From NCBI RefSeq assembly GCF_026212465.1, contig NC_080051.1, positions 17,871,959 through 17,935,958 on the forward strand: DNA of 64,000 bases, read 5' to 3'. The DNA comes from Amaranthus tricolor (Eukaryota > Streptophyta > Magnoliopsida > Caryophyllales > Amaranthaceae). Positions 1 to 12,099 of this stretch are shown here, piece after piece. A model generated the notes under the pieces. The model was given only the letters and a program-made list of their open reading frames with translations, made no database searches and was not told where the DNA came from. A program made the position numbers and the translations under genes. How positions within the stretch are numbered: the first letter of the stretch is position 1; each line of letters starts with the position of its first letter.

Positions 1-896
1 TATCCAAATCTTAAACTATCTTAGATAAATCTTTTCAAAACTATAATAGATCAATTTGGGGACAAAGATCACCTCCCAACAACTAAAACCAACCAGCTAT
101 GGCTACCCCATTTTCCTCCATTGTATGCTCTTTATTCACTTACACACAAGTTAATTGTTCTACCCAAGACCCCCTCTTGTCCTAGTCAATGTTGGGCATC
201 ATTACATGTATGCAAAGACCAAATTCAAGAGCCAAAGAATATGATTTTTTCTGTAGAAAATCAGCTCCCCCATCATTTTCATTTCACTCATAAATTGTCA
301 CTTAATACACTAACAAAGTCATTCAAACAACTTCCCTAAAAAATACTTCTACAAGTCCTACATGTTTTCTACTTTAAAATCTCACTAAAACCACTTGAAA
401 AACACTCATTTTAGAGCATAATAGCTGCTGTCCAGATTAATAAAATTATCATATACTCCTCAAGGTATTCATATAAACACATACAAGACCATCTCTAATT
501 ACCTCCAAACAAAACACTTTCATTTCCTTACAAAAACACTTACAAAAAGACTATTTATATGAAGTTTATGAACATGAAAACTTCATAAAAACATTATTCA
601 TTTTATTATACTTCATCCATATCACTTTGGAGAAGGTATTATAAATTCAAATACAACTTATAATAGAACAAGTACATATAAAAATGATTTTTGTATGAAA
701 TCTTCTCATAAATAAAGTATGTTATAAAGATATATTTTATGACTAAAAGAGGAAAAATCATCACTTGCATAAATCTATAAAAGTTGAAAACTAAGAAAAT
801 GTATTTTCGCAAACTTATAAATTTTCTTACTTTAAGGATTTAAGTAAAATTATGGGACTAAATTAAGTATATTGCTCAACATAATAAGTATACTCC
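1..896. other. intergenic, no gene seen
   Basis: AT-rich sequence with only short open frames that have no recognisable motif or exon-like composition. I see no RNA gene and no clear transposon end here. It borders the first copy of a 1.08-kb direct repeat. Confidence 0.5.
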
Positions 897-1979
897 AATT
901 TTCACTTCTCTCCTTAGATCATGGATGGAATCTGATAGATGTTGGGATGAGTATGGAGTAATTATTTGAAGGGACTATGGTGTTTATTTTTTTATCCATA
1001 ATACCCTTAATGTAGTTAAAATTAACTGTTCTTCAATGCCAAAAAAAATTTTATAGACTACAAAATTTTGTTTTGAGACGGAAGTAGGAAGTTTGTGTTT
1101 CGGGACCAAGAATCTTTTTCTTGCTGTGTTAATCATAGATTTACAGTTTAGTCAATCAGTTTTCTCTTGTATTCTTTACCATCTCTCTTCGAACATTTTC
1201 TTCTCCCACCGAAGAATTTTTTTGGAACAAATGGATTATCACTTTCCTTGTTTTGGAACTCCATTCATGAATTTCTTTTAAAAGAGGTACGGTTATAGTT
1301 TTCTGAACTTTACTCCTATGATATCGTATTCTTATTATTTCACTTCTCTCCTTCCTCTTTTACACAAGGACTGATAATTTAAAGTAGTTCAGGGGGCTGA
1401 CTTATCTTATTGATTTATAGAATAGAATTCCGGATGCTTCCAAAAATCATAGTCTCTTCCCAATTCAAACTAGTTATTATATCAAACATATTAGTGCCAT
1501 GTTACGTTTTTGGTAGTGAGATTCTGGTTCTTTTCATTGATTTTTTTGTAGATCTAAGTTGAATATATTTTTGGGTGCTTGGGTTCAAAGGGATATAAGA
1601 TAGAGTATTGTTCAAGAGTGCTATTGCAGTGTTTAAGGTACTGTTTTTAATGTTGATTTGATCGAATTATGTACTAGGATCACCTTGGATATTCTGACTG
1701 AGTTATCTAAGTATCACATGCTATTGATAATTCCATTATCATTAGGATTTAGGAATACCATGCTGCAAATTGTAATAAGCAAAAGATTCAATGTGATTAT
1801 TAAGGAAAACTTTTTGATGAGGATTTGCCGTTGAAACTTGAAAGTCATTTGAACCAAAAACCTTAAAGCACATTGGCACACATATGAGGTGTGAATTTGA
1901 ATTTAGATCAAGCTAGTAATGAACCCACCATAGCTACGAATCTTTTTTTCTTGCTGTGTATGGTGCCTATTCAATCTCA
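897..1979 (+). repeat. 1.08-kb direct repeat, copy 1
   Basis: This stretch recurs in the same orientation at 8039-9126 inside the long last intron of the ATP synthase small-subunit gene. By eye the copies differ at roughly two dozen sites plus a 7-base indel near 1168/8310, so about 97-98% identity. Similarity starts at AATTTTCACTTCTC and stops abruptly after CAATCTCA. No coding frame is shared, and I see no terminal inverted repeats or clear target-site duplication. It may be an unclassified dispersed repeat or a segmental duplication of intronic DNA. Confidence 0.85.
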
Positions 1980-3402
1980 TTTGAACTAATTTCGATTTGG
2001 TTGTCATTTTCCTTTATATTGGAAAGTTAAGACTTCTGTTATATTGCATTGGTTTAACCTTTAAATAGCCCATTAATTGTGTTGGCAAAATTAAGCTTCC
2101 GCTTGATTAATACTAAATTCCAGTTAGTGTTTACCTTCATAATTCGGGGCGGTTACATTCACTATAATACAAATAAAACTATCAACTATGAAGCCTCATG
2201 CAGTATGCATAACTCTCCATGATGTAGTTAGCCTTATGTTTCAATCAAAATACATGTTTCTGACTGTTTGCAAGTGAAACTTCGCCTGAGATTTTGTGGG
2301 TTCGACCAAACCTACAGTGAGTCTGGACCGAGACTAGAGCCGGTGCACTTTAATATCAGATTTTTGAGCCCTTTTCATTCAACTTTCATAATTTCGTAAG
2401 TATATACAAGCAGAATAGACACTGTTTATTTACATCTCTTCCCTTCTGTCACTGGTTTTCAGTGTAGTTTTTCTCATGTTTTTCATCAGTTAGGAAATGT
2501 TTTATTTGGTAGTGAACATTATCTTTGTAGAACCGTCTTTAATGGAAAACGCAAATGGTAATTAATTATCGTTTGTTTGGTACATCGGAAAACTCTTACA
2601 GGAAAGGAAGTTGGAGATAAGACCAAATTGGGTTTCTTCCCAATTTTGACTTAATCATTTAAAAGACTTTTTCTTCCAAAGCAATTGCTTAAATTTGCAA
2701 CATTTTTTATTTTAGTCTCTTTTACTTAATTTATCTCATTTCTATTTTTGGATAATAGCCCACCATTTTCTTTTAATCTCATTCCTAAATTTTAACTTTA
2801 TTTTAATTTTATCCACAAAATTCATTCTCCCTCTTTATTTATTACCCCTTTCTTAAAAATAAATGAATAAGGACCGAATAGTATTGAAAACCATCTTATC
2901 CATCAACTTCGTCAATCTCCATCTAAGAACTGGGAAATATATATTGACATCTGAATAAGAGTTGACATTTTATCATTTGATGTGATTCAAAACTAAGCAC
3001 TTTCATTGGCTAGAATGGAAATTCATTAAAAGAGTATTTTATTAAGGTCTTCTCATTTTTATATTCACAAATATTTGATTAATAAAGTTCTTGTTATTAT
3101 AAATATTAAAAAAACTGAAGAATAGAATATTATCTCAATTGGACTATAACACTTCCCCATAAGAATAGTGCAAGATAGTGTATTGAATGATAGAACAATT
3201 ATCAAGTCTTCATCAAAGCTAGCAAGAAATCACTTCCCCCATAAGCTTATTTAGGACTCTCTTAATCACAGCTCTAATTCATTTCAAGTATTATCTTATA
3301 TTCCTAAGCTACATATATGGCCCCCCATGTCTCCAAAAGACAAATTATATTACATTCTAATTTTAAATATTGGCATTATTAATTGTTCCCCTAGAAATTT
3401 TC
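1980..3402. other. intergenic, upstream of MOT1
   Basis: AT-rich spacer between the direct repeat and the MOT1 promoter. No coding frame with recognisable content and no transposon termini were found. The last few hundred bases may carry MOT1 control elements, but none can be named from sequence alone. Confidence 0.4.
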
Positions 3403-3410
3403 TATATAAA
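3403..3410 (+). promoter_or_regulatory. TATA box of the MOT1-type gene
   Basis: TATATAAA lies 56-63 bases before the MOT1 start codon. Plant transcription usually begins about 30 bases downstream of such a box, which would put the start near 3440 and leave a leader of roughly 25 bases. Confidence 0.5.
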
Positions 3411-3465
3411 TCTCAATATCATCATATAAGTATCTTACAATACTTTTTCATGCAAAAATATCCTA

Positions 3466-4893
3466 ATGGAACCCCAAGCTTCCCAACAAATTTCACAAAA
3501 CCTAAATCAAGAATTCCTTAGAAACCCCCCACCAGAATCAAAACATCAAAAATTTCCCTACAATATCTGGGGTACCTTAATAGGTAACCTTAGTTTTAGG
3601 TCAAAATGGGCAGAATTGAATGGTGCAATGGGAGATTTGGGCACTTTTATCCCAATAGTCCTAGCATTAACATTAGCAAAAAATCTTGACTTGGGTACTA
3701 CTTTGATCTTCACTGGTGTATACAACATAGTCACTGGTGCAATCTATGGTGTACCGATGCCGGTTCAACCCATGAAATCTATTGCAGCAGTCGCTATTGC
3801 TAATCCAGATTTTGGTATTCCGGAGATAATGGCAGCTGGAATTTGTACTGCAGGGATATTATTTGTTTTGGGTGTTACCCAATTAATGCAACTTGTTTAT
3901 GTGTTGATTCCTTTATCTATTGTTAGAGGAATTCAGTTGTCACAAGGGTTAGCATTTGCAATGGCTGCTGTTAAGTATGTAAGAAAAGAACAGGATTTTG
4001 CTAAGTCAAAAAGCATGGGAAATAGGCCTTGGTTGGGTTTAGATGGTTTCTTATTAGCTATAATTTGTGGGTGTTTCATAATTCTTGTGAATGGCGCTGG
4101 CTCAGAAGACGTAGAAAATGGTGGGTGTGATATAGAGTCAAATGGCGATTCTGAGGTACAGAGTGTGAGGAGTAGAAGTGAGGGTTTTAGGAGGGTTTTA
4201 TACTCTCTTCCTACTGCTTTCATGATCTTCTTGTTAGGACTTATTTTAGCAATTATTAGAGGACCTAAAGAAGTGATAAAGGGATTTAAATTTGGACCTT
4301 CCCCAATTCATGTTATAAACATCCCTAAAGAGTCATGGAAACAAGGATTCATTAAGGGCACAATCCCACAATTGCCTTTATCAATACTGAATTCTGTCAT
4401 AGCTGTTTGTAAATTGGCAACCGATCTTTTTCCGGGCAAGGAGTTCTCTGCGACATCGTTATCAATGACAGTTGGGATGATGAATTTAGTCGGATGTTGG
4501 TTTGGTGCAATGCCGACTTGCCATGGTGCTGGTGGTTTGGCAGGACAATACAAGTTTGGTGGAAGAAGTGGAGGGTGTGTTGCACTTTTGGGCATGAGCA
4601 AATTGGTAATTGGGATTGTATTAGGAAGTTCAATTGTGAAAATACTTGATTTGTTTCCTGTTGGTGTATTGGGTGTATTACTGTTGTTTGCTGGATTAGA
4701 GCTGGCTATTGCTTGTAGAGATATGAACACAAAATCTCAAACATTTGTGATGCTTTTGGTCACAGCTGTTTCTTTGGTTGCATCAGGTGGTGCTTCACTT
4801 GGGTTCTTGTGTGGGATTGTTGCTCATTTTCTTCTTAAGTTGAGAATTTTGGACAAGCTACAATCTTTCCCTGCATTATGGATGGAAAGATAG
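3466..4893 (+). CDS. MOT1: MOT1-family molybdate transporter
   Basis: A complete intronless frame of 475 aa, the usual length for plant molybdate transporters of the MOT1 family (formerly SULTR5, within the SLC26/SulP-like superfamily). These proteins move molybdate across mitochondrial, vacuolar or plasma membranes to supply molybdenum cofactor synthesis. Both signature blocks are present: PMPVQPMKSIAAVAI at about residues 97-111 and FGAMPTCHGAGGLAGQYKFG around 346-365. GAMGDLGTFIP at 53-63 is also typical. About ten hydrophobic segments span the protein. A charged loop at about 212-240 is the least conserved part. The start Met follows a TATA box closely, and the N-terminal 45 residues are hydrophilic. 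Absence of introns matches Arabidopsis members. I cannot tell MOT1 from MOT2 by eye. Open frames on the opposite strand are shadows. Confidence 0.95.
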   Translation: MEPQASQQISQNLNQEFLRNPPPESKHQKFPYNIWGTLIGNLSFRSKWAELNGAMGDLGTFIPIVLALTLAKNLDLGTTLIFTGVYNIVTGAIYGVPMPVQPMKSIAAVAIANPDFGIPEIMAAGICTAGILFVLGVTQLMQLVYVLIPLSIVRGIQLSQGLAFAMAAVKYVRKEQDFAKSKSMGNRPWLGLDGFLLAIICGCFIILVNGAGSEDVENGGCDIESNGDSEVQSVRSRSEGFRRVLYSLPTAFMIFLLGLILAIIRGPKEVIKGFKFGPSPIHVINIPKESWKQGFIKGTIPQLPLSILNSVIAVCKLATDLFPGKEFSATSLSMTVGMMNLVGCWFGAMPTCHGAGGLAGQYKFGGRSGGCVALLGMSKLVIGIVLGSSIVKILDLFPVGVLGVLLLFAGLELAIACRDMNTKSQTFVMLLVTAVSLVASGGASLGFLCGIVAHFLLKLRILDKLQSFPALWMER

Positions 4894-5319
4894 ATATTGG
4901 TTGATTTAATAGGAGTAACAATTATTGATATAATCCCCATCTGTACCTATCAATGTCTCTATGTACCTCTCAATGTCCCTCTAAATTTGTACTCATTTAA
5001 TAATAATTATTAATATTAATATAATATTTTTATTGTCACTAACAAGAGTAAGGTTGTTACATTAACAAATTATCAAGTCATTAGATGGTATTTTTCTGGT
5101 TGAAACTGATCGACATCTGAGGCCGGGAGGGTATTTTATCTGGACTTCTTTTGTCCCCAGTATACATAGATCACCTGAGACCGATAAAAGCCAAAAGAAA
5201 TGGCAATTCGTCCAGCAGTTTGCTATAAGTTTGTGCTGGAATTTGCTTTCACAACAAAAAAATACAATTATATGGAGAAAAACCACACACGATTAATTGC
5301 TTGTCCTAAACCTCTTTCT
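4894..5319. other. MOT1 3' flank
   Basis: Downstream of the stop codon the sequence is AT-rich, with AATAAT-type motifs near 4999-5025 that could guide polyadenylation. No other gene is seen before the copia scrap. Confidence 0.4.
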
Positions 5320-5465
5320 TCTATATGTCACTCCTGTATATTGGGTAAACAAATTAAATATTATGTTCTCTTTTGATATTATTCACAGTGATTTATGGAC
5401 ATCCCATATTCCTTATCCTTTAGGTTATAAGTATTATGTTTTCTTTTTTGATAATTATTGAAACA
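5320..5465 (+). pseudogene. copia integrase fragment
   Basis: Broken frames read CHSCILGKQIK and then FDIIHSDLWTSHIPYPLG followed by YKYYVFFFDNY. This is the start of the Ty1/copia integrase core (zinc-binding CxxC end, then the first catalytic Asp region, IHSDLW). A frameshift separates the two parts and nothing coding follows. It is an isolated scrap of a dead LTR retrotransposon between MOT1 and the ATP synthase gene. Confidence 0.7.
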
Positions 5466-5799
5466 AAGACATTTAAACAAAATAAAAGTCTCATCCGTTG
5501 TTTGTCATGGTAGAAATTTGAAAAAAAGAAAAAATAAAAATCTCAACTCAAATACCTACACTCACTGAGATTTTTTTCTTTTTAATTTCATTTTCTATTC
5601 CCATGCCATTTAATCAAACAAAAATTTAGATTTATTTTTTAAAATAAAGTTCCACTTCCTTTCTGAAATCCCACCTGCCAAACTACCTCTTATATTAAGC
5701 TTACTCTTTCCAATTTTTCGCCAAAGGCGACGGCAAACGCAAACACAGAAACAAAGAAAAAACAGATTTCCAAGGAGAGAGAAAAAAGGAAGAAAAAAA

Positions 5800-8700
5800 A
5801 TGGGGTGGAGGAAATTCGATCCATGGCCAGTTTTCTTCAAGAGAGAATGGAATCGCAACTGGCCATTTCTCACTGGTTTCGCCATTACTGGTTTCATCAT
5901 CACCAAACTCTCTCTTGGTCTAACTGGTATTATCATTTTCTACATCTTCTATTTTCGATGTTATTCTTTGCTTATTGTTAAAATATTCGCAAAATCTTAT
6001 GCATTTACCTTTTGATTTGCAGAGGAGGATGCCAAGAACTCGCCGTTTGTTCAAAGGCACAGAAGGTATTTCGATTTTAAATCTTTTCTAAACCCTAAAT
6101 TCATCATCTATGTACCACAACTTTTGTTATATGTTGTCGCTTCATATTGAATATTTTATTTTTGCTGTTGATCGTGTTATTTAGCTGGAATTGGCTGATA
6201 CACATGTGAGGTGCTTGGATGATCATAGGTTGATGTATAATGTAGTATAGTTAATTATCGAAATCTTATTTTCTTAATGAGCATTTCTATCGGTGTTGAT
6301 GGTGTAGTGATTTTAGTTTAGTGTGGAATTGAGTAAAGGTGGCTTTAACAATTAAGTTTACCTTTAATATATAATCAATCTGGTTGTTTGGTGTCTATGC
6401 TGCTAGGTTATGATTTTATGTTGTTGGGGTTTCTTATAGTTGAATAGAGGTGAATACCTCTCCCTTTTGCTCCATTCCCATTCAGTATTTCTCATGAGAC
6501 TTCTTTAACATATAAGGGGCAAGCTGAAAGTGGTGGGTGAATTTTCTTTTTGGGTTGCTATTGAACCAGGTTTTGCTTTTAATCCAAGTGGTTACAGTTG
6601 GAGTGGTTTCCTAATCCATATGCTTAAAATGAGATAATGTGAGGAACATAATCAATATGAAATTTTTTGGCTGTTATAGAACTAGATGTTACCTGCAATC
6701 TAATGGGTAGCATCTTGATTAGGTTTGAAATTTGTATGTGTAGATTGGGATCTTGAGCAAAGCGTATTCGATCGTCTCCTTGTCATTTTGTGCAATTCTT
6801 TTATCCTTTATGACATGTATTATGGTTTTGATGAGTATTTGAAGGATGAATACTTGTCAATTGTGTGAAAAGTTGGGTTATGACTCATGCGAAGCAGTTG
6901 GTCGTATCATATTAAACTTGTCTAGCACAAAATATTGTCTTCGATAGGTTTGCAGCTTTGTGACATACTTGTAATTTTTGGTATTTTCAAGTAGAGTGTG
7001 CAGAGTATTAATCTGATTTTTTTTATTTTTTTTATTTTGTGTTTGAAGTTGTATATGTAAGAATTATACCAAGTTTAAGTTTTCAGACTTGAGTTAGTTT
7101 GGCATAAGCTATTGAATTAGCTTCTGGAAGTATATTTCAAATGGAGAAATAGATTAGGGCCAAACAAGCACTTTTTGAGGAGTAGATTCACTTTTGTAAG
7201 AATCCTAAAATATCTTAGGGTATGAAGGGGCAAGCTCCAAATCCAAGCGTAACCTTTTATTTTGGTAATTTAATGAATCTTTTGTTAAGACAAAGTTACC
7301 CTTCTTTTCAAACAAAGATCACATATGTCCCTTTTGATTAGAGAGAGGGCTTTTTTTGGGTGTAGTATTAAAAAGAAGATAAGAGATTTGATTTTTTGTT
7401 GAAGAAAAAATGCACTATATAAACAAGATTTTTTTCATTTATACTCTTAATGTTAATTATTTCTTTTCTCTTGTTTAAATAACATAAATATGTATGCTAT
7501 TAGGCCAAACAAGTAACGTCAATTCTAATTTTGAAAAGTGTTTGTAAAATATCGAGGCCAAACCAAACGCTTTTAATTTTCTCAAGTGTTTCTCTAGAGT
7601 TAGTTTCTACAAATTTGCTCCTAAGATAAAGAATTGTTCTCTAGAAATTTGGCCAAACATACTCTAATTCCATAAAATGACTTCACAAAGATGCAATATA
7701 GTTCATAAAAGCAGTTTGATATTGAGTAAGAGAATTGTGTATTGGGTATGCATGTGTCTTTGTACTGGATTGATCAAAAAGCTTGAATTGCCCTTTGACA
7801 AACCAAGGTCCAGTGAGCCACAAACAAACCCTTCTACCCTACATGAGTTTCTGGCTGGCCTATTATCACATACGTATCTTCATCACAACATAGCTTGATG
7901 ACCTTTTGTTGTAGAAGTTTTCATTTTCAAGATAGGAATATTACTTAGATGGCTATTCTACTAAAAGCGTAATAGTATTCATGAGGCCTAGTTTTATGAT
8001 AGGCCAGTATTGTATGTGTAGTATTATTCTCAATGATAAATTTTCACTTCTCTCCTTAGATCATGGATGGAATCTGATAGATGTTGGGATGAGTATGGAG
8101 TAATTATTTGAAGGGACTATGGTGTTTATTTTTTTATCCATAATACCCTTAATGTAGTTAAAATTAACTGTTCTTCAATGCCAAAAAAACATTTTAGACT
8201 ACAAAATTTTGTTTTGAGACGGAAGTAGGAAGTTTTTGTTTTGGGACCAAGAATCTTTTTCTTGCTGTGTTAATCATAGATTTACAGTTTAGTCAATCAG
8301 TTTTCTCTCTCATCTTGTATTCTTTACCATCTCTCTTTGAACATTTCCTTCTCCCACCGAAGAATTTTTTTGGAACAAATGGATTATCACTTTCCTTGTT
8401 TTGGAACTCCATTCATGAATTTCTTTTAAAAGAGGTACGGTTATAGTTTTCTGAACTTTACTCCTATGATATCGTATTCTTATTATTTCACTTCTCTCCT
8501 TCCTCTTTTACACAAGGACTGATAATTTAAAGTAGCTCAGGGGCAGACTTATCTTATTGATCTATAGAATACAATTCTGGATGCTTCCAAAAATCATAGT
8601 CTCTTCCCAATTCAAACTAGTTATTGTATCAAACATATTAGTGCCATGTTACGTTTTTGCTAGTGAGATTCTGGTTCTTTTCATTGATTTTTTTGTGGAT

Positions 8701-10172
8701 CTAAGTTGAATATATTTTTGGGTGCTTGGGTTCAAAGGGATATAAGATAGAGTATTGTTCAAGAGTGCTATTGCAGTGTCTAAGGTACTGTTTTTAATGT
8801 TGATTTTATCGAATTATGTACTAGGATCACCTTGGATATTCTGACTGAGTTATCTAAGTATCACATGCTATTGATAATTCCATTATCATTAGGATTTAGG
8901 AATACCATGCTGCAAATTGTAATAAGCAAAAGATTCAATGTGATTATTAAGGAAAACCTTTTGATGAGGATTTGCCGTTGAAACTTGAAAGTCATTTGAA
9001 CCAAAAACCTTTAAGCACATAGGCACACATATGAGGTGTGAATTTGAATTTAGATCAAGCTAGTAATGAACCCACCATAGCTATGAATCTTTTTTTCTTG
9101 CTGTATATGGTGCCTATTCAATCTCACGTTCCTCTAGTTAGTGATTAATTTATCTCATGTCTATATTAGATGTTTGCTCTTAGGCTGTTGTCCATCTGCA
9201 ATTGAGCACATGAAGGGTATAAGGTTGAAATTGTGGGCCAAGAATTATAGTTCGTCCGATATGATTATTTGGTGACACTACTGATTGCCTAAGCTCTAAG
9301 GTGCAAGTGATTTGGTGTATTTAAGTGGGGCAACCGAAATCTGAAGAATGACTGAATGCTCTTGGGTGAAAGAGGGGTTAGGATTGCAGAGATGATCTAT
9401 CTTTGGTAGACAGGTAAAAGAATGGGGAAAGGGTATGCAGTTGAGATATATAGGAACATTTGCAGAACACCTAATTATTCCTAAAAGGTTCTCAATTCTT
9501 ATGCTTTTCGAGGGGATTTTTAAATCCTATAGATATCTTCTCATTCATCAACTTTTTTGTTAAGAATTAAAATAAAATGTTCTTTTTAAACTGCAGGAGC
9601 AAAGAGTGATATGGAAATGGGATTTTTCAAGAATGTATGACAATAAATTGGAATCAGTTTTTCTTGGTTGTAGATTAGTATTAGATTGGGTTAAATAAAT
9701 TATGATCTTTGTTAGCAACAATCTTTCCTGTTAATTGTTTTTAGGATTATGTACCCGACTACAAATTGTTGGGATTAAGGCTTTGGCATTGTTGTTATTG
9801 ATGAACGCTCCATCTCTTTTTAGAAAAAGTTGATGCTTGACATCAAGGTCCCATGATAATTCTATAAACCAAACGTACACTTTCTTCGCATGTCAAGGTG
9901 GGCATATCTCCAGAGTCTAGATGTAATCTTGATGTAAATTTCATGTAGATGTTTTCTCCCCACCCCACCTCACCACTTTCTAAGTTTCATTTTGGGGTTT
10001 TACAGAAGTGATTGTCCTTGATACTGCATGTCATTTTTTCCCTAATAGAGTGTACATTTTTTGACCACCTTGATTTATCCTTTGCTTATTCATTTTATTT
10101 TGTTTAAAATCCTTAGCTGTAAATATTAACTGTATAATGTAGGAATTGTTGCTTGTATTTTTCAGGCAATAG
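5800..10172 (+). CDS. mitochondrial ATP synthase small (6-kDa) subunit
   Basis: Exons 5800-5926 and 6023-6065 encode MGWRKFDPWPVFFKREWNRN, a hydrophobic stretch (WPFLTGFAITGFIITKLSLGLT) and EEDAKNSPFVQRHR. This is the plant-specific small subunit of mitochondrial F1Fo ATP synthase, normally about 55-60 aa with one membrane segment. Splice sites are GTATTA/TTGCAG after exon 1 and GTATTT after exon 2, leaving AG in the last codon. The final coding exon is uncertain. The acceptor at 10165 (polypyrimidine tract, CAG) gives R-Q-stop at 10166-10172 (58 aa). A second acceptor at 9596 gives R-S-K-E-stop ending at 9609 (60 aa). The last intron is therefore 3.5 or 4.1 kb and contains repeat copy 2. The start codon follows a purine-rich leader and opens the conserved N-terminus. 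Confidence 0.85.
8039..9126 (+). repeat. 1.08-kb direct repeat, copy 2 (intronic)
   Basis: Near-identical to 897-1979 in the same orientation, 7.1 kb downstream, and lying within the last intron of the ATP synthase small-subunit gene. Flanking bases differ at both ends from copy 1, which sets the boundaries sharply. Confidence 0.85.
9767..9799 (+). repeat. SINE/RTE-type 3' tail
   Basis: The phrase GGGATTAAGGCTTTGGCATT followed by TTG-type triplets resembles the 3' end shared by plant Au-like SINEs and RTE LINEs. Related tails occur near 21288, and in the opposite orientation near 31407 and 34226. Only the tail is recognisable here. Confidence 0.4.
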
Positions 10173-12099
10173 AGGTGTGGCTGATGTATTTTCTGCTTCA
10201 ATGGAAGCCTTTTTTTGGCTGATGAATAACAAAAGTGCTTCTCTACTGAACTTCTGCTGATGGTTGTTTTTTCTTGATGAGGAACTGCTGATTTGTTAAA
10301 TGTATACTCACTTGATTGTCTATTTTTTTGGTGTGGGTAATGTACTGCCGAAGCTGTTATGTGTCTTCCGATTTGTGGAAATTCGAAATAGAATAATCCC
10401 ACATTAATAAATCCACTCAGATATTGCTATACGTGATGTTTTTTTAGCTAGGATGTGGTGGTTCAGCCAGCAGTTGTGTGCATCCTTCCTATATGGAGCA
10501 ATAGAGCATGACAGAGAGTAGCTTTTCATGTTACTTGGCTGTCTTATCTGGGCTTAGGTAGCTTATGTCCTAGATGTCAGTCTTTTAGACTCTGTGACAT
10601 CATGCCTTGCATGCTGACTTAGAAAGAGCAGATCGTGGATTGTGAAAAAACACTGTTATGCAACCGCGGACCTTAGTATTCAAAAGTGTTTCTCGGGGAG
10701 GCTCTAGAAAATTTGCTTTCGTAGTCTGGACTCGAGCGATTTTGTGTGCATTTTGCGTTTTTTTTTTTGTGCTCTATGTGTGCTTTTGGTTTCTATTGGG
10801 TAAACATTTTTTTTTATAATTTTATATACTACTTAGACCAAAAATTGCCTTCTTTGAAGAGAAAAGAAAAAAAGATCTGCTCTTGTTTACAAAGAGAAAA
10901 AGAGAGGGGGCAGAAGAAGGATTATTTTTACAGTTTAACAATTGTGAAGACTTCTCTTGTAGGCCTCCACATGACTAGGTGCCTTTTTTTTTTCTCTCTC
11001 TTTTTCAATTTTTTTTTTTGTGGATTATTCATTTTTTTTCTAGTTCTTTTAGATTTTTCATCTTTTTTCAAGTTTTCATGGCCTTTTCATATTCTGTCTT
11101 CTAATATGTTTTTCTTTTGGTTGATAATGTCTCTGTTGCTTTTTATTGGTTTTTTTTCCTTATAATTTCTTCATTTTCCTTCTTTCAATTTCCCTCTTGA
11201 TTCTAGTAAATTTTCCTCTTGGGCATTGAGGTCTTTGAGAACCCAGGAATGAAATCCCTTGGTGGGTCTGGGATCAAACTATTATTTGGTTCAGATGGTG
11301 TAATGTAGAGCACTGTGTTATAGGCTGAGACCATGACTCTACCTTAATGCAAAAAAGGTGGCTTCTATTAGTTCATGTTTATAGGAGTAATTATTATGAT
11401 CAAACCATTTGTTATAAGAGAAATCTTTTATGGGGTCATTAAGTGTGATTACCAAATTACCTAGCAAATTGTTGGATATTAAGATGATCTCGAAGGATAG
11501 GATACCTTTCAGTTTGGCGTTGTCATTTGTCACTATCCCAGACATCGGTGGGTGGTATGGGCTAGAGACCTAAAGTTGTTGCACTGTCGTGTAGCACCAC
11601 TTGTGCCGGTTGACCAGCAGCTCTCAGAAAACTTTTTAAGGCAATAGGAGTATCAGCTTCTGAAACAGCATCTCTGTTCTGTGATCCTTTAGTTCTTGTT
11701 TATTTTACTATTGTCTGCTGGACTACATTTTGGTAACGACATTTCACAAACCCTAGCCAAACAACCCTACACCATATGTTTTGATTTTATTGCATTTCTG
11801 CTTTTTGCTTCTCATATCTTTCTCATTTTAGTGCATAATGTCCACTTCTAAACTTTTAGTTATTGTGTTTGGATTTTTCATATTTATTACTTTTGTTTTA
11901 CATGATTTAATTTTAGTTATTTTGATTTTTCTAAAATACAATGTGATCAGTAGATATTTTTCTAAAATAAAAATACTACTGAAAAGGAAAGGGAACGACA
12001 TAATTATTGGTGGAATTTAAATTGATGCATATGAAGTATGATCATTGTTATTATTGGGATTGATTTAGAAATGGATATTCCCTTGTGTTGAATATATTA
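10173..12099. other. 3' flank and intergenic, low complexity
   Basis: The first part looks like the 3' untranslated region of the ATP synthase gene. Around 10750-11170 the DNA is T-rich, and the long frame there (many Phe residues) is compositional. I see no gene in the rest. Confidence 0.4.

Noticed and set aside
3933..4730. Minus-strand frames of 78-140 aa across MOT1
   Set aside because: Shadows of the conserved transporter frame on the other strand.
10746..11165. 139-aa plus-strand frame
   Set aside because: Phe-rich because the DNA is poly-T; no motif and no splice or start context.
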